A DNA stretch of 64,000 bases from Sistotremastrum niveocremeum HHB9708 (taxonomy: Eukaryota; Basidiomycota; Agaricomycetes; Sistotremastrales; Sistotremastraceae). The DNA is taken from NCBI GenBank assembly GCA_001630475.1, contig KV419395.1, forward strand, positions 1,182,753 to 1,246,752, written 5' to 3'. The position numbers and the translations under genes are program-made. The stretch's first letter is position 1, and every line of letters starts with the position of its first letter. This document shows, in pieces, positions 45,849 through 57,709 of the stretch. The notes under the pieces are model-generated. The model was not told where the DNA came from. It saw only the letters and a program-made list of their open reading frames with translations, and ran no database searches.

Positions 45849-47844
45849 ATGGCCGACGCATTCTCGTCGTCGTCTCAGGACCCAATCGCAAGAACCATCC
45901 AGGTCAGCGACGTCTCCAACCACCTGACCAACATCCATGCAGACATCGACCACACATACGACATCCAAAGAACCGTGCACCTCACCAACCAGGGCTCCTT
46001 CTCCCAGGTCTGCATCCAGCTCTGCACACTAGACCCCTTTTGTTTATCTCTACAGATTGCGCTGCAATTCCCTGACGAGCTGCTCCATCATTCTGTGCCT
46101 GTCTATCAAGCTCTTAAAAATACACTCGGCCCGGAAATAAATATCTTCGTTCTCGCCGACACTTCTTATGGAAGGCAGGTTTCACCTCCATCATCCCTGT
46201 CTACCTGCGTCGATAACTCCAAACGGTCTTTCCTTGATAGCTGTTGCGTAGACGAGGTAGCCGCTGAACACGTCAACGCCGATATGGTCATCCACTACGG
46301 TCATACGTGTCTCAGCATGTGTGTCCTCTTCTAGGCGCCGACCATATCATACAACCTCTTGACCCTCTCCTCAAGGACTACAAGACTCCCCGTCATTTAT
46401 GTGCTACCCAAGCGTGCCCTCGACCCCGCCCAAACTCTCCATGAATTCCTCAAACTTGTCGGCTCTGTCCCGCAACACCTCATTTTAATTCACGACGTGG
46501 CCTACACTCATCAGGCAGGTTCGCAAATGCTCCCGTATCCCTTCTAGACCCTCGGCTTAATTGGCGATTCGGCCTAGCCAACATCCTGTCCCATCTCCGA
46601 GGAGCAGCGCCGCATGCTTCTGTATACTATACCCCTATCCCAACTGACGTAGTTCAACCTGGTGCAAGGGCGGCCGCCGAGAAAGAAGCAGGGTCACATT
46701 CCTTACACCGACGATACTCTCTTCCGGAGAATGTCAATCTGTCCGATTGTACTATATTGTACATTGGAGAGGAGTCTCTTGCACTCAATAATATATTGCT
46801 GACACATTCGAATTGTCCGGTCCGTCTTTGTTCGATACGTTTGCTCGAAGAATCTTGACAGCCATCACACCAGGTTTATGTGTATGATCCTACTGAACGA
46901 ACGTGCAGATATGAATCAGGGCGGTCAAACAAACTCCTCATGCGCAGATATGCCGCAATGCTCAAAGCACGCGATGCAGATACCTTCGGCATCCTTGTAG
47001 GAACCCTCGGTGTCGGTACATGAGTCCCCAGAATCTCTTCTTGGCCAGAAGTTCATCTCAAAAAACAGCGTCTTACCTCCCATTGGTGTCGCATTTACGA
47101 TCCGCCATCAAGTCCGTGAACCGGAAATCATACACATTATCAGTGGGCAAACTCAACCCCGCAAAACTTGCGAACTTCATGGAGATAGAGTGTTTCGTCA
47201 TCGTTGCATGTCCTGAAAATTCAATCGTAGAATCAAAGGTATTTCGGTCATACAAACATTGTTGTCAAACTCACGTGCAGTAGGAATTCTATAAACCTAT
47301 CGTAACCCCTTTCGAGCTCATGCTCGCTCTCAATTCCGAACATGTATGGACAGGCGACTATGACCTTGATTTCGAACGCGTGATATCTCAACGGGTCTCT
47401 GACGGTATTTGCCTTGCGTTATTGCAGGAACAACCGTTAAACCTGTCTTATCAGATATATCGTCAAGCAATGACGAGCCTTCTTTCTCGCTTGTGACTGG
47501 CAAATATCACTCACGGCGGCAGACACAAAATGGTAGGCCGAAATACCTCCGAGCAAAACTCATTGACCGATTACTCGTTTAGACCAACACGAACCTACAG
47601 ACGCCAACGCATTGGTTCCTTCATCAAAAGAACGAACCGTAGCCCAGTACAGCACTGCAGGTAAGTTTTTCGTGATTGTGTCGACACTGTTTCATCGGGA
47701 GGGCTAGCTTCTTTCTTACAATCACGAAGTTACCAAGGACTGGAACCTCGTGTCGGAGAAGATGACCCTAGCATCTTGGAGCAAGGTCGTTTAGGTATAG
47801 CAAGAGACTACACAACGGATCATTTAGACGGACAAGCGCAATGA
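45849..47844 (+). CDS. DPH2: Diphthamide synthesis protein DPH2
   Basis: Starts [20 protein letters not shown]. Family stretches: [51 protein letters not shown] (then GHTCLS) with a candidate iron-sulfur Cys, [14 protein letters not shown], and near the end [20 protein letters not shown] (then [13 protein letters not shown]), stop at 47842-47844. Dph2 pairs with Dph1 in a 4Fe-4S radical-SAM enzyme that puts the 3-amino-3-carboxypropyl group on a His of translation elongation factor 2, the first step of diphthamide synthesis. Several short introns. Converges on the NIMA gene. Confidence 0.92.
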
Positions 47845-48045
47845 GGCTCTATGTGATGTAGTAACGATGATCATTTCTGCGGTAGTTATACAAAAAACAA
47901 TTCGCCTCTGTGCAATTCGTGAAGACGTGAAAGACGTAGACAACAATGACATGAATGGAACGATGGTGAAGGAGAGAATGGGAGTGGGTATGAAAGATAA
48001 CATAGTTAACACAAATAACATACAATGCAATGCGATAATGATTCT

Positions 48046-50621
48046 CTATGGCCGCAACGGGAATCGACTAAGCGAGTTCTTCGTACTCTTCGTCGAGCCT
48101 GTTTTAATCTTCAAGGTAGTCGTCGGCTTTGAAGCACTGTTTGCTGCTGCAACGGCACGCAGAGCTGTACTTTGACTCTGCAATCTTGATACCGGTCTGA
48201 ACCCGATACGCGGTTCTCTTTCTACGCGAGTGACTGTGGGGCTAGGCTGATTTTCTTCATCCGAATCTCCACGTTCCAGAGACGGCTGACTCAGCGGTCG
48301 GCTGGTAGAGACAGGTGAGATCGAAGTGGGGAGTGTGTGGCTGGGACAAGAGGCGGAAGATTGAGGAAGGGATGGTCGAATCGTGAGATTTCGAAGCGAA
48401 GGTTTCCGTAGTCTGGATGGTGGAATAGTTGGTGATGTATTGGCCGATCCAGCTGATGGATATCGGTTTTCTTTTTCGGGAGACGAAGCATCCTCGTTCT
48501 CCGAGTCACTGGCTAAATCAAGATCGCTAAAATTCCGCAGGCCTTTGATGGGGGAGTCACCAAGCAGGTCAGCCAAGTCCCCCTTGATAGGCGGGGAAGG
48601 GGTGTCCAGCATTTCTCCAGTCGAAGTGAGAATGACTCCTTTCATGGCTGAGCCAGGGTCTTGTTGCCTTGCGCTCCTGAACTTGTCGGCGAGACGAGTC
48701 AATGGCGTCTGCAGACGAGCTATTGAATTTTTCTGGCGGGCCGAAACCAAGGGAACTCTGGTAGGGGTGATGTCGTGGGAGATTGTCGAGGGGATAGCCA
48801 AGTGTGGTTGGTTTCTGTGAAAGTTTCAGCCAGCGTTCCCGTCTGAAGGGATCCGACTCACTGGATATCTTTGAACGGTCCCTCCCTAGTGGGACCTTCC
48901 GGCACCGCTTGAGCAGTCAAATCCTCCCATGCTCGGCGCAGAGCTTCTTCCTGCCTCTGACAAGCCTCCTCTCTCTCGGCCACATTCTTCGTAAGCTCCG
49001 TCTCACGCTTATGCCATTGAATTTCGAGTTCTTGTTCGCGAGCCTGATGAAGTTTTGCCACATTCGCTTCTCTGTTGGTTTGCTCTTGGCGGATTGTGTT
49101 TTCCCAGTCAACGAATTGAGCTCGGACGCGATCTTCTTCAGTCTTCATCATATTCCGAAGAAACTCTTCCTTGTTGGCCATCATTGTGTTCAGCTCGGCT
49201 TCCTTGGCGCGAACCCGTTCGTCAAAAGACAGTTCCTTCTGACGCAGCTCGTTTTCTCGGGACACGAGCTCGGCTTCCTTGGCCGCAATGAGCTGCTTAA
49301 AGGATGCAAGCTCCGCTGCCTTCTGTTCTAGCTCCGTCACCTTGAGAGCAACTTCAATCCGTTCGTGCTGTAGTAGTTGCGCCGCAGACGGTCGCAGGTT
49401 GGGCTAATAATACAATCAAGCAAGGAATTAAGGATCAGAATCGCAGCACTTACATTGATGTTGAGCATTGACTTGATCACTAGGACCAGCGCTTGGGAGT
49501 AGTTGCGAGGAAGAGGAGGTATCCGCCCGCTTCGTATGAAGACGGCTAATTCTTGATGTGTTTGAGCCTCATGAAATGGTGGTCTATATCGGCTCAGATG
49601 AGCTGGGGTTACGACGAAATAATATAGCCCTCACTTTAAGGCACAGAGCTCAAAGATTAGACAGCCCAAACTCCAGATATCGCTCTTTGAATCGTACGAT
49701 CTTTCCTGAATGAGTTCGGGTGACATATAGTACGGAGTCTGTAATTCAATAGTGAGGAGAAAGTCTGGTACAAGAGGTTTGGTGACGTACTCCGACATAG
49801 GTGTTTGCAAGGCAGGCTGCTCCGAGAGCCTTCGACAAGCCAAAATCGCCAAGCTTGATGCGGTTGTTAAAGTCAATGAACACTGTGGCCGAGTAAGCCT
49901 AGGCAGAAAATAGAGGAGCTCGACTCACCATTTTCGGGTTTGAGATCGCGGTGTAGTATCTGGCCCCTCGACGCCGTGCCGGAAGGGTCCGAAGAGGAGG
50001 GATGTCGAGGTCCACCCGTGTGGCAATAGTGAAGCGCTTGCAGCAACTGAAGGAAGTAACTCCATATCGTATCTTCGGGAATGGAGGTGCCTGTTCGGGC
50101 ACATTGTTTGATGATAGATCCTAAGTCACCACCGCCACAGTACTGTAGTGGCTTAGTACATCGTCGACAATAGAGGAGAGAAATACACACCTCCATCATT
50201 ATATACAGAATCCCCTTTTCTCTATCCACGAACTAAACCCGCACATCGTCAGGGCAAGAAAATAGACGCGACAAAACAACTCCTACTCTATCGTGATAGC
50301 GCACGATACTCTCATGATGGAGGTCCTTGAGGATATTTCTAGAAAACTGTTCTTCAGTCGCAGCCCTCCATAGGTATCGAGAGTCGTACACTTCTGATAC
50401 AATCTGCTTCCTGTCTCTTTCAGACATGCGTTCGAAATTGAGCTCCTTGCGTGCCAGAAGCTACGTGGCACAGCGATCAGCCGTGGCTCTCATCCTGACG
50501 GCGGGTGTAGAGAACATACCGCCCCATCGGTTTTCCGTTTGACTTTTCGAATAATACCAAATGATCCATTCCCAATGATATCCAAAGCTTCATAGTCGTT
50601 TATAGGGTGGGCCGCAGCCAT
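48046..50621 (-). CDS. NIMA-related mitotic kinase
   Basis: Starts [20 protein letters not shown]. Kinase marks: [11 protein letters not shown] (Gly loop), [20 protein letters not shown] (catalytic Lys), [61 protein letters not shown]. The Ser/Pro-rich insert just before HRDLKPEN ([15 protein letters not shown]) is usual in fungal NIMA. A long coiled coil follows ([38 protein letters not shown]), then a Ser/Thr/Pro-rich tail with many S/T-P sites for Cdk control and basic patches. NIMA/Fin1/Kin3 kinases drive entry into mitosis, nuclear pore opening and spindle formation. About 740 residues, full length. Confidence 0.94.
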
Positions 50622-50899
50622 GGTGCGCGAGGCAGGAGCAGAGGGCAGGCGACAGCAGGGGTTGATTTGGGTTTGTTTGACCCGACGTGGAGAGATCACG
50701 TGATGCTCTTGACTTTGATTTTCCCAATCGGGCATTGCGCAATGCTCGTTGCTCAGCCTCAAGACAATGTGGTCGTCTGGAGCTCATCATTTGACTCGCA
50801 CTGACTCGTATTTCACCGAGGGTGCATCCACTACCACATAGCAATTTCATATAATAAATTCCGAATACAAATGACATCATGGAAGCACAGGTACATTGG

Positions 50900-51529
50900 T
50901 CAGAGGTTAGCGACCGCAGGTGGAAGGTCAGTAACTCTTCCAACGATTGGATATCGCTTGCTAAGAACACAGCAGTCAGGATGGAGGAATACACTCTTGG
51001 AAGTTCTGAACTCACGAGAAGAAACCGTGCCAATCGTTCAGGATCTTCATCTCAGCCTCGTTCAAACCGCTGTAATCCGGGATGGCTTCATCTTCCTTGA
51101 GAGTGGATTTCCCAAGGGCTCGACTACCGTCTTTCCCGGCGAACACATTGTAGGAACAACCGGCGCCATATGTGTCTTTCTTCGAAGTAACGTCAAAGAC
51201 CGTTCCTGATCCGGAGGTAAGTTCGGGCCCCCAATGAACCATGCAGAACAAGTACCTTTAATGGAAACGAATATGGGTTTGCTAGGGTTCGACCCGTCGA
51301 ATTCCTTCAAGGCGGCGAGCGTATACGGGTCGTCCTTGGGAGGCGGAAGCGAGGAGGCTGGCTGAGACATGAAGCTTGAGCTCATAGCGGGTTCAGTGGT
51401 ATCGTCTTCTTGCTCTGCTTTTACGATTGTTCTGATTCGCAGATATATGTATCCAATAGGAACGGCGAGTGCCAAGGTCAACAAGAGTTGGAAAGTCGAA
51501 GGTGGTTGTAAACTGAAGTCGATTGCCAT
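50900..51529 (-). CDS. DAP1: MAPR/Dap1-type cytochrome b5-like haem protein
   Basis: Starts MAIDFSLQPPSTFQLLLTLA with one N-terminal membrane helix (LLLTLALAVPIGYIYLRI). A linker follows, then the MAPR fold: YTLAALKEFDGSNPSKPIFV, SIKGTVFDVTSKKDTYGAGC, SYNVFAGKDGSRALGKSTL, LNEAEMKILNDWHGFF, ending SKRYPIVGRVTDLPPAVANL. Relatives (yeast Dap1, human PGRMC1) bind haem through Tyr and help sterol-making P450s such as Erg11/Cyp51, in the ER membrane. Two introns, one after SIKG and one splitting FFS. About 180 residues. Same strand as, and upstream of, the NIMA gene. Confidence 0.9.
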
Positions 51530-52427
51530 TCTCTGCGGGCGGGTTATTATCTCTCGGCTATCTCCGGGACGGAAGCAAATGTTCTCCACGGCAACAACAC
51601 ACAAAACGGACGAAAGAAGACAAAGACGACAACATTCCAGAGGGTATATGCACTACTCAAAATATTCACACTTACATGGATCCCCGGAACCTCGTGCCCT
51701 TGAGCTCCTTATCAGAGCGCGCATCTGAACGCACGTTTTCCACACGTCACAAGGCGAGCGCTTCTTGGCAGTTCATCCACTTCATCTTATCAAAGAGGTC
51801 GCGCGATTCGAGGCGAACAACAGGAGGGAGGAGGTGCAGGGGCGTCGAGATTGGATTTGGAGCGACCGGACCGCAAATTCGGGAAATGATGTTCGGATTT
51901 TTGGATCCGCTGTTCTCGTTCGCCGGGACCGAAAGCTTGATGTACAATATGCCCTAAATTAGGAACCGTGCACAATAATAATCTCACGGCGTCGACGTTT
52001 GAGCATTTGACAGCCTGACGTTCATACAAACGGCGCAGAGGGAGCGGCCAATACGGCAAGTCTTTTCAGGCAAGAAGCTGGCCAAATATTCGCTGGATTG
52101 AGCTCGAACTGGGCAAGAATTCGACCCCTCGAATCGCAAAAGGAACCGCCTTTGTTGTGACTAGTTTTGCACAAATTCGACCTCCGCTGACGCGGCCTTA
52201 ACAGGACTGTGCAACGCTGTGCTTTGTGACTTGGTCCTGCTCTCGCACCAACGGCGAGTCATCAACGCCCCTTGTAGTCTACCCTTTACATAGCTCTGTT
52301 CGTATCTTCAGTCTTGCTCCTGTATTCCATCTTCCTCACCTCCCGCTCTCCCTTTCTAGCTAGCTGTCTCCTATTCAGCTGCCCAGTTACCCCGCATCAT
52401 TCTAGTGACCACAGGTTGATCCTCGGA
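51530..52427. other. Divergent intergenic region MAPR-BCS1
   Basis: Nearly 900 bp between two divergent starts. Minus-strand 51747-51947 and plus-strand 51523-51957 hold open frames of ordinary chance length with no family resemblance. No RNA gene seen. Confidence 0.4.
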
Positions 52428-54878
52428 ATGGATGCCCTCAAGAGTCTTGTACAACCGCTCGTAGGCGGCATGGCAAGCTCGTCTATGGTAGATGGCATGA
52501 AGCTTGTCGTTCTTGGTGGCACCGTCGAAACCGCCCGACGTGTCTCGAGCTCTGCCTGGTAACGTCCTCCCATTGCCAATGCACTGCCTTGGCTCATGCA
52601 CTCTACGTCTCTCATAGGTCTCACTTTGTGAATTGTGAGGCATTTTTTCTTACCCTTCGAGCGTGCCAAGTGCTTATCATATCTCGCTTCCACCCTATCA
52701 GCTTTCTTTCTCACAGCCTCATTCTCCGACGAGGACATGCCATACGAATGGCTGATGCTGTGGTTGTCACGTCGTCCAGAGTGGCAGCGTTCTCGAGAGT
52801 TTGAGACCACCACTCGTACAACGACTGTTGGGCTCTCTGCTCGAACCAACGGTGGCACTGAGCTCGAGGATGACGAACCAGATGACCCAGAAGATGAGCT
52901 CACACCCGGAAAGCAGAAGTTAAAGGTCGTCTTCCAGCCCACTTTCGACTCGACGCACACAATCTATTACAAAGGACACTGGCTGCGAGTCCGTAGAACA
53001 AAGAAGAACGACGGTGTCGAAGTCTTATCTATCAGGTGATTGGTCCACCGCACCGCTTTTTGCAACCCCTAATGTATGCGTGCCGAATAGTGTGGTTGCC
53101 CGCAGCAATTCTGTCTTGAAACAGCTGGTGCTGGAAGCGAAGAAGGATTACGAAGCAGAGGCCATCCACCGCGTCCAAATATATTTTGCGGACTCGTCAG
53201 TTACCTTCCGACTACTCCATCGATTCTCAGCTAATCAACCCTTCTTCATCAGTCACGGCAGCTGGCGGTGGACTGATTCTAGACACAAGCGCCCTATGTC
53301 ATCTATTGTTCTCAATCCCGGTGTCAAGGAGGTTTTGTTGAATGATGCCCGTGATTTCTTGCGCTCCGAAAAGGTATTGTATTTCATTTCATTTCACAGC
53401 TCTCTCATCTCATCATTTCCCAGTGGTACGCTGATCGTGGCATTCCTTTCCGGCGTGGATACCTGTTGCATGGAGTGCCAGGCAGTGGAAAGACGTCTTT
53501 GATCCATGCTCTCGCTGGCGAGCTGATGCTCGATATCTATGTTGTCTCTCTCTCCGCGAGCTGGATCAATGATTCCACTCTGACAACCTTGATGGGCAGA
53601 GTACCCGCACGGTGCATCTTATTGCTCGAGGATCTTGATGCTGGTCAGTTTGCCACGCGCTGTCTACTGGCAATGCTTTATTGATCCTCGTCTCAGCCTT
53701 CACTCGGTCGGTGACTCGTGACGCCGGGTCCACTGGTGCACCCACTGCAAACAACAAGGACGCAGCCAACGGGACAAGCAGTTCCAACCGCAGCAACAGC
53801 AATGATCAGGGCAATCAGCTTTCGGACACCAACACACTAAGTTTGTCTGGTTTGTTGAACAGTTTGGATGGTGTCGCTGCTGCCGAGGGCCGCATTTTGT
53901 TCGCGTAAGCTCAACCCCTTCGTCCTTCAATTGCCCAATAACGCTTTTAAAGTACGACCAACCACCTCGAGAGGCTCGACCCCGCTCTCTCACGGCCAGG
54001 GCGATTGGTATGTCTTATCATTCTTAATCGTGGCCGTCACTGATAGCCACGTAGGATGTGTGGGTAGAGTTCAAAAATGCCTCCAAGTGGCAGGCCGAGT
54101 TGCTCTTCCGCAACTTCTTCCCGTCGGCGGAGTCTGAAGAGATGGTCTTGACTCCAGAAGAAGTACAGGCTATCGAGGCTGGCCTGTCGACCCCACCTTC
54201 CCCCGTTCAATCTTCATCGTCGCTCAGCGGAATGTCGGAGAGCGACACCGCCTTTGCTCCGCCTCCGCCCACCCTCGAGCATGCTATCCAAGCGCCTTTG
54301 ACAGCTTCACGACTGGCTGAGCTGGCCAAGAAGTTTGCAGAGTCCATCCCCAATGAAGAGTTCAGCGTGGCGGCTTTGCAGGGTTACTTGCTCAAAAACA
54401 AGACGAGACCAGAGGCTGCAGCTTTCGAGGCCGCAGAATGGGTGATCTCCGAGCGTGAAATGAGGGAGAGACTGAAGCGCGAAAAGGAAGAGCGCGATCG
54501 CAAGGAGCGTCTCGATGTGAGTTTTTGTGTTCAGGAGGCAACAACATGCTCATCTTCCTGCAGAGAGAGCGTCGTCGTCGCGAGATCTTAGAGCGTGAGG
54601 AAAAGGAACGCGTCGAGAAGGAAGCCAAAGAACGCGACCGCCTTAGGGAAGTCTTGGAGGAGGAACGCAAAGAGCGCAAGGACAAGGCCAAAGCCGACAA
54701 GGAGAAGGAGGCCCAGGATAAGTCCGATGCTGCCAGCAGAGAGAAGGAGAACGCTGAGCCCGAAGCGACTGAGACCACCTCCGAGCCGTCGGAAACTACT
54801 GATGCTCAGTCTACTCCCGCAGAAAGTGTAGCGGACGGCTGGGAGAAGGCCAGCGCCGGGGACGCTAAGGAGACCTGA
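52428..54878 (+). CDS. BCS1-like mitochondrial AAA ATPase with charged C-terminal extension
   Basis: Starts MDALKSLVQPLVGGMASSSM. The BCS1 N-terminal domain (EWLMLWLSRRPEWQRSREFE, then HTIYYKGHWLRVRR) precedes the AAA domain: Walker A HGVPGSGKTSLIHALAGEL, Walker B CILLLEDLDAAFTRS, sensor ILFATTNHLERLDPALSRPG, RMDVWVEFKNASKWQAEL. A Ser/Asn/Thr-rich insert (TANNKDAANGTSSSNRSNSN) sits after Walker B. Yeast Bcs1 moves folded Rieske protein through the inner membrane for complex III. This copy ends with ~150 residues of charged helix (RERLKREKEERDRKERL and onwards) and a Ser/Glu/Thr tail, absent from canonical Bcs1, so it belongs to the expanded fungal BCS1-like set. Substrate unknown. Confidence 0.9.
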
Positions 54879-54880
54879 CT

Positions 54881-55336
54881 CTCTGAGGAGAGCTTTGATA
54901 CCAGCGAAGACGCCGATGCAGATCTCGTCATTGTTTCGCAACCGTCGGATAAGGACGCAGGCCTGAAAGAAATAATTCGCCGTGCACCTTTACCCGTCTC
55001 ATCATTCCTGTATTTTTGGTTTTTACAATTTCTGCGTGTTTTCTTACGGTCCATTACTAACTGAAGCGCCTCGCTGTGCTTCGTGCCGGACTCTTCCTAC
55101 TCTATCCCCAGCCTCCCACTTGCTCTACATTCCCATCATTAGTTCATCGTGTTCCATATCCATTCCACTTCATCCGCTCGCTCTCATCATTTCGCATGTC
55201 TGTCATCTACTATCTCACTTGCTGTACTCATTGAATTTGACCATCAAAAATATACCGAAGTTTGCAATCTTTCTATACATGATTACCAGAGATTACGAGG
55301 ATTAAAGTGCATCTACCAGAATTAAAGTTACAAGAA
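54881..55336. other. Convergent intergenic region
   Basis: 3' flanks of the BCS1-like and 2OG oxygenase genes. It is T/C-rich from about 55040 to 55260. No gene recognised. Confidence 0.5.
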
Positions 55337-56690
55337 TCAGTACGCGGAAGCTTTCAAAGGCATGCCATTGGGAAAGTATTTCGCAAAGAGCTCGGGATAA
55401 TGCTTCTCAGTAACATCGGGATGGCTTTTGATCCGGCTGATGAGGTTGGCCACACCAGACAGGTCGGTTTTGAACTCGCCATAGTTGACGGCTGGGATGA
55501 GATGATAAGCGTGTGAATGTTATGTAGGACTGGTCGAAGAATTACAATCGGCTTTTCCGTCACCCCGCGCTTTCTGCATGGCGACCACCTCTTCTGGGAC
55601 TGACACGAAGATAAGTGCTGAGCTGAATAGGTTATATAGTTCGATAACGCACATTCCAAATGATAGTCTGAAAGCCTGACGTCTTGACTGATCGATTGGA
55701 AGAAGACGACAGAGTAACGTGGGCCGGAGCCAATGGGAGGCGACAGAACTCTATGCGAAGTTGCTAGCGCGATATTCTTAGTCACAGCCTCCAATCCTAC
55801 GCAAGCCGTATCAGACAGTGACAATTCGAGCAAATCAATCAGCACGGACCCTTCCCGATGTTTACAACGAAAGTGCCATCCACGGGAGATGCAGGAATCC
55901 ATTCTCCCTGATGGTTCTGAACCTGAAGGCCCGGTTGTTCCGAGACTTGGAGGAGCTGGAAGGAAAGATGACTGCGTCAGACTTGTTACTCTGGCCATGA
56001 CGCGGTGTGCTTACGAATGTAAGGAAACCGGGGTCGAAATGGGGTCCAACACCCTGATCAGAAGAGCCAGGTACAAGAGCAGGGTATTTGACAACTTTTC
56101 CACGGTGACAGAGATCATTTGGATCTTTCAGGAAAATGCTGAGGGCGTCGGGGGCAAGTCCAAAAGACTCCGAAAGAAGTTCAAGGAACCGGTAGCTCAA
56201 GGTCGCGACATGGTCGAAATACTCGCTCATGGTGGCTCTGAACCCGGGAAGATCTTCGTCATCCGGCCACTGGAGAACGGGTCAATGATGTCACAATCGA
56301 GAAATCGTAAATAAGCACCTGAGACGGTCCCCAGAGTTTCACATATTCAGGATCTCCCTCCTTGTATTTGCACTCGTATTCAGTGGCGAAGTCTAGCTGT
56401 TCACGTTGGTCGATTTCTCCTTTGGTTACTTCGGCGCCGAAACGCGAATATCCCAAGAAGTGAGGCGTGTTCGCCATCCTCAGCTTGTCCTTCTTCTCCT
56501 GGGGTATGTCAAAGAACTTCGGCGAATAGTCCTTGACTTTATCGACAAGAGAAGCAGGTACGGAGTGGTTCTTGAGGTAAAGGAAACCGACATTGATGAT
56601 GGCGTGGCGCAGCTGGCTGAGGAACAGAGGCTTCTGCGGTCCTTGGGACAAAGACCAGTCGAGGACGGGAATGGAGCTGAAATCAGCCAT
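55337..56690 (-). CDS. 2-oxoglutarate/Fe(II)-dependent dioxygenase (IPNS-like)
   Basis: Starts MADFSSIPVLDWSLSQGPQK. N-terminal DIOX_N region: RHAIINVGFLYLKNHSVPAS, FFDIPQEKKDKLRMANTPHF (then LGYSRFGAE). Catalytic jelly-roll: VGPHFDPGFLTF (H-x-D iron ligands), QPGLQVQNHQGEWIPASPVD (then GTFVVNIG), ATSHRVLSPP (third ligand His), and RYSVVFFQ (R-x-S that holds 2-oxoglutarate). The last exon gives NYGEFKTDLSGVANLI, then AKYFPNGMPLKASAY and TGA at 55337-55339. Members act in secondary metabolism or on small hydroxylation targets. The substrate here cannot be inferred. About 340 residues. Divergent from the desaturase by 1 kb. Confidence 0.9.
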
Positions 56691-57709
56691 ATTGTACACA
56701 AGGGGGCGGAGGTGACGAGGGACAAGTAATGGACTCTTTAGATTTATAGATGTCGCCCAGACTGCGCGATAAGCTTGTTCACCCGGGTGGGATTCCCATC
56801 CCCACAGCGGAACCAACGGTGTAATCTTTTCTTGCGAATGGTCGTGGCATTGGTAAGGCCATTCTCGACCTGCTCGGCGTTCCGCATGAGGTACAGGTCA
56901 GGAAAGCCTCCGAACATAGTAGTGAGGAGCACAGATAGTTGAGCCGTAGACTTCAGTACAGCATCAACTGAAACTCCGCAACTGGATGGGAAAGAGGGAA
57001 TAGACGAAGTAAACCTCGAAACACGAGGGTACACAGGCTGTATGCCGAGACGACAGGTCAGGACTCGCAAGTGCGCAAAACATAGAGAAGATCCTGTGAC
57101 GTCGACGGCCGCGTTCGAAGCACAGAACAGGGCAGGTTCTGAAACCTACGCAACGGATGCGTTCACGACGGAAAGAAAAGAAAGCCGGGAACAGACGGTG
57201 TCCACCATTTGAGAAATAAATTCTCAGTTAGGATCAAGGTGTATCAGATGTATCAATCAATGTTCGTGAGCCGGATGAGAGTCAAGGAGCAGCGAACGAG
57301 TCAAATCAACGCGGGGCGTGCTCGCAGCATCTGATTGCCAGTGATTGGACTCTGCAGAAAATCAAATGCGACTGGAGAGCGAAGATAACAGCCGTGATCA
57401 GGCGACCAGACCTGAGACTAGCAGCAGCAGCGTCATGGCAGTAAGCACACCGATTGGCGTTCAGAGTCACCGGCCAAGTCACCGGAATTTGCATGGCATG
57501 ACATGGAGATAACAGCATTATCGCCGTCGCAACCTGCTCACAGCAATATGGGCCAACGTTGGATCGAGTCAGACATCCGCTGGTCGCTGCACTGCTTGCA
57601 ACGGACTCAGCCATAGCACCCCGCAGCGTCGACTATAATATACGTAGCTTGCTGAAATGGCCTCGAACCCACTTATCTTCCCCCGCACCTTGCGACACAT
57701 TACTCTTGC
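56691..57709. other. Divergent promoter region 2OG oxygenase-desaturase
   Basis: A 1 kb gap. A 109-residue minus-strand frame (56744-57070, MRVLTCRLGIQPVYP) has no family resemblance and lies just upstream of the oxygenase start, so it is treated as chance. The TATA element at 57634 belongs to the desaturase. Confidence 0.45.
57634..57642 (+). promoter_or_regulatory. TATA box of the desaturase gene
   Basis: TATAATATA lies 76 bp upstream of the predicted desaturase ATG. Confidence 0.4.

Noticed and set aside
51523-51957. Long plus-strand frame upstream of the BCS1-like gene
   Set aside because: It begins inside the MAPR gene on the other strand, is rich in unusual residue runs and matches nothing recognisable.
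56744-57070. 109-residue minus-strand frame MRVLTCRLGIQPVYP
   Set aside because: No family resemblance and no splice context. It fills the promoter between two divergent genes and is of chance length.
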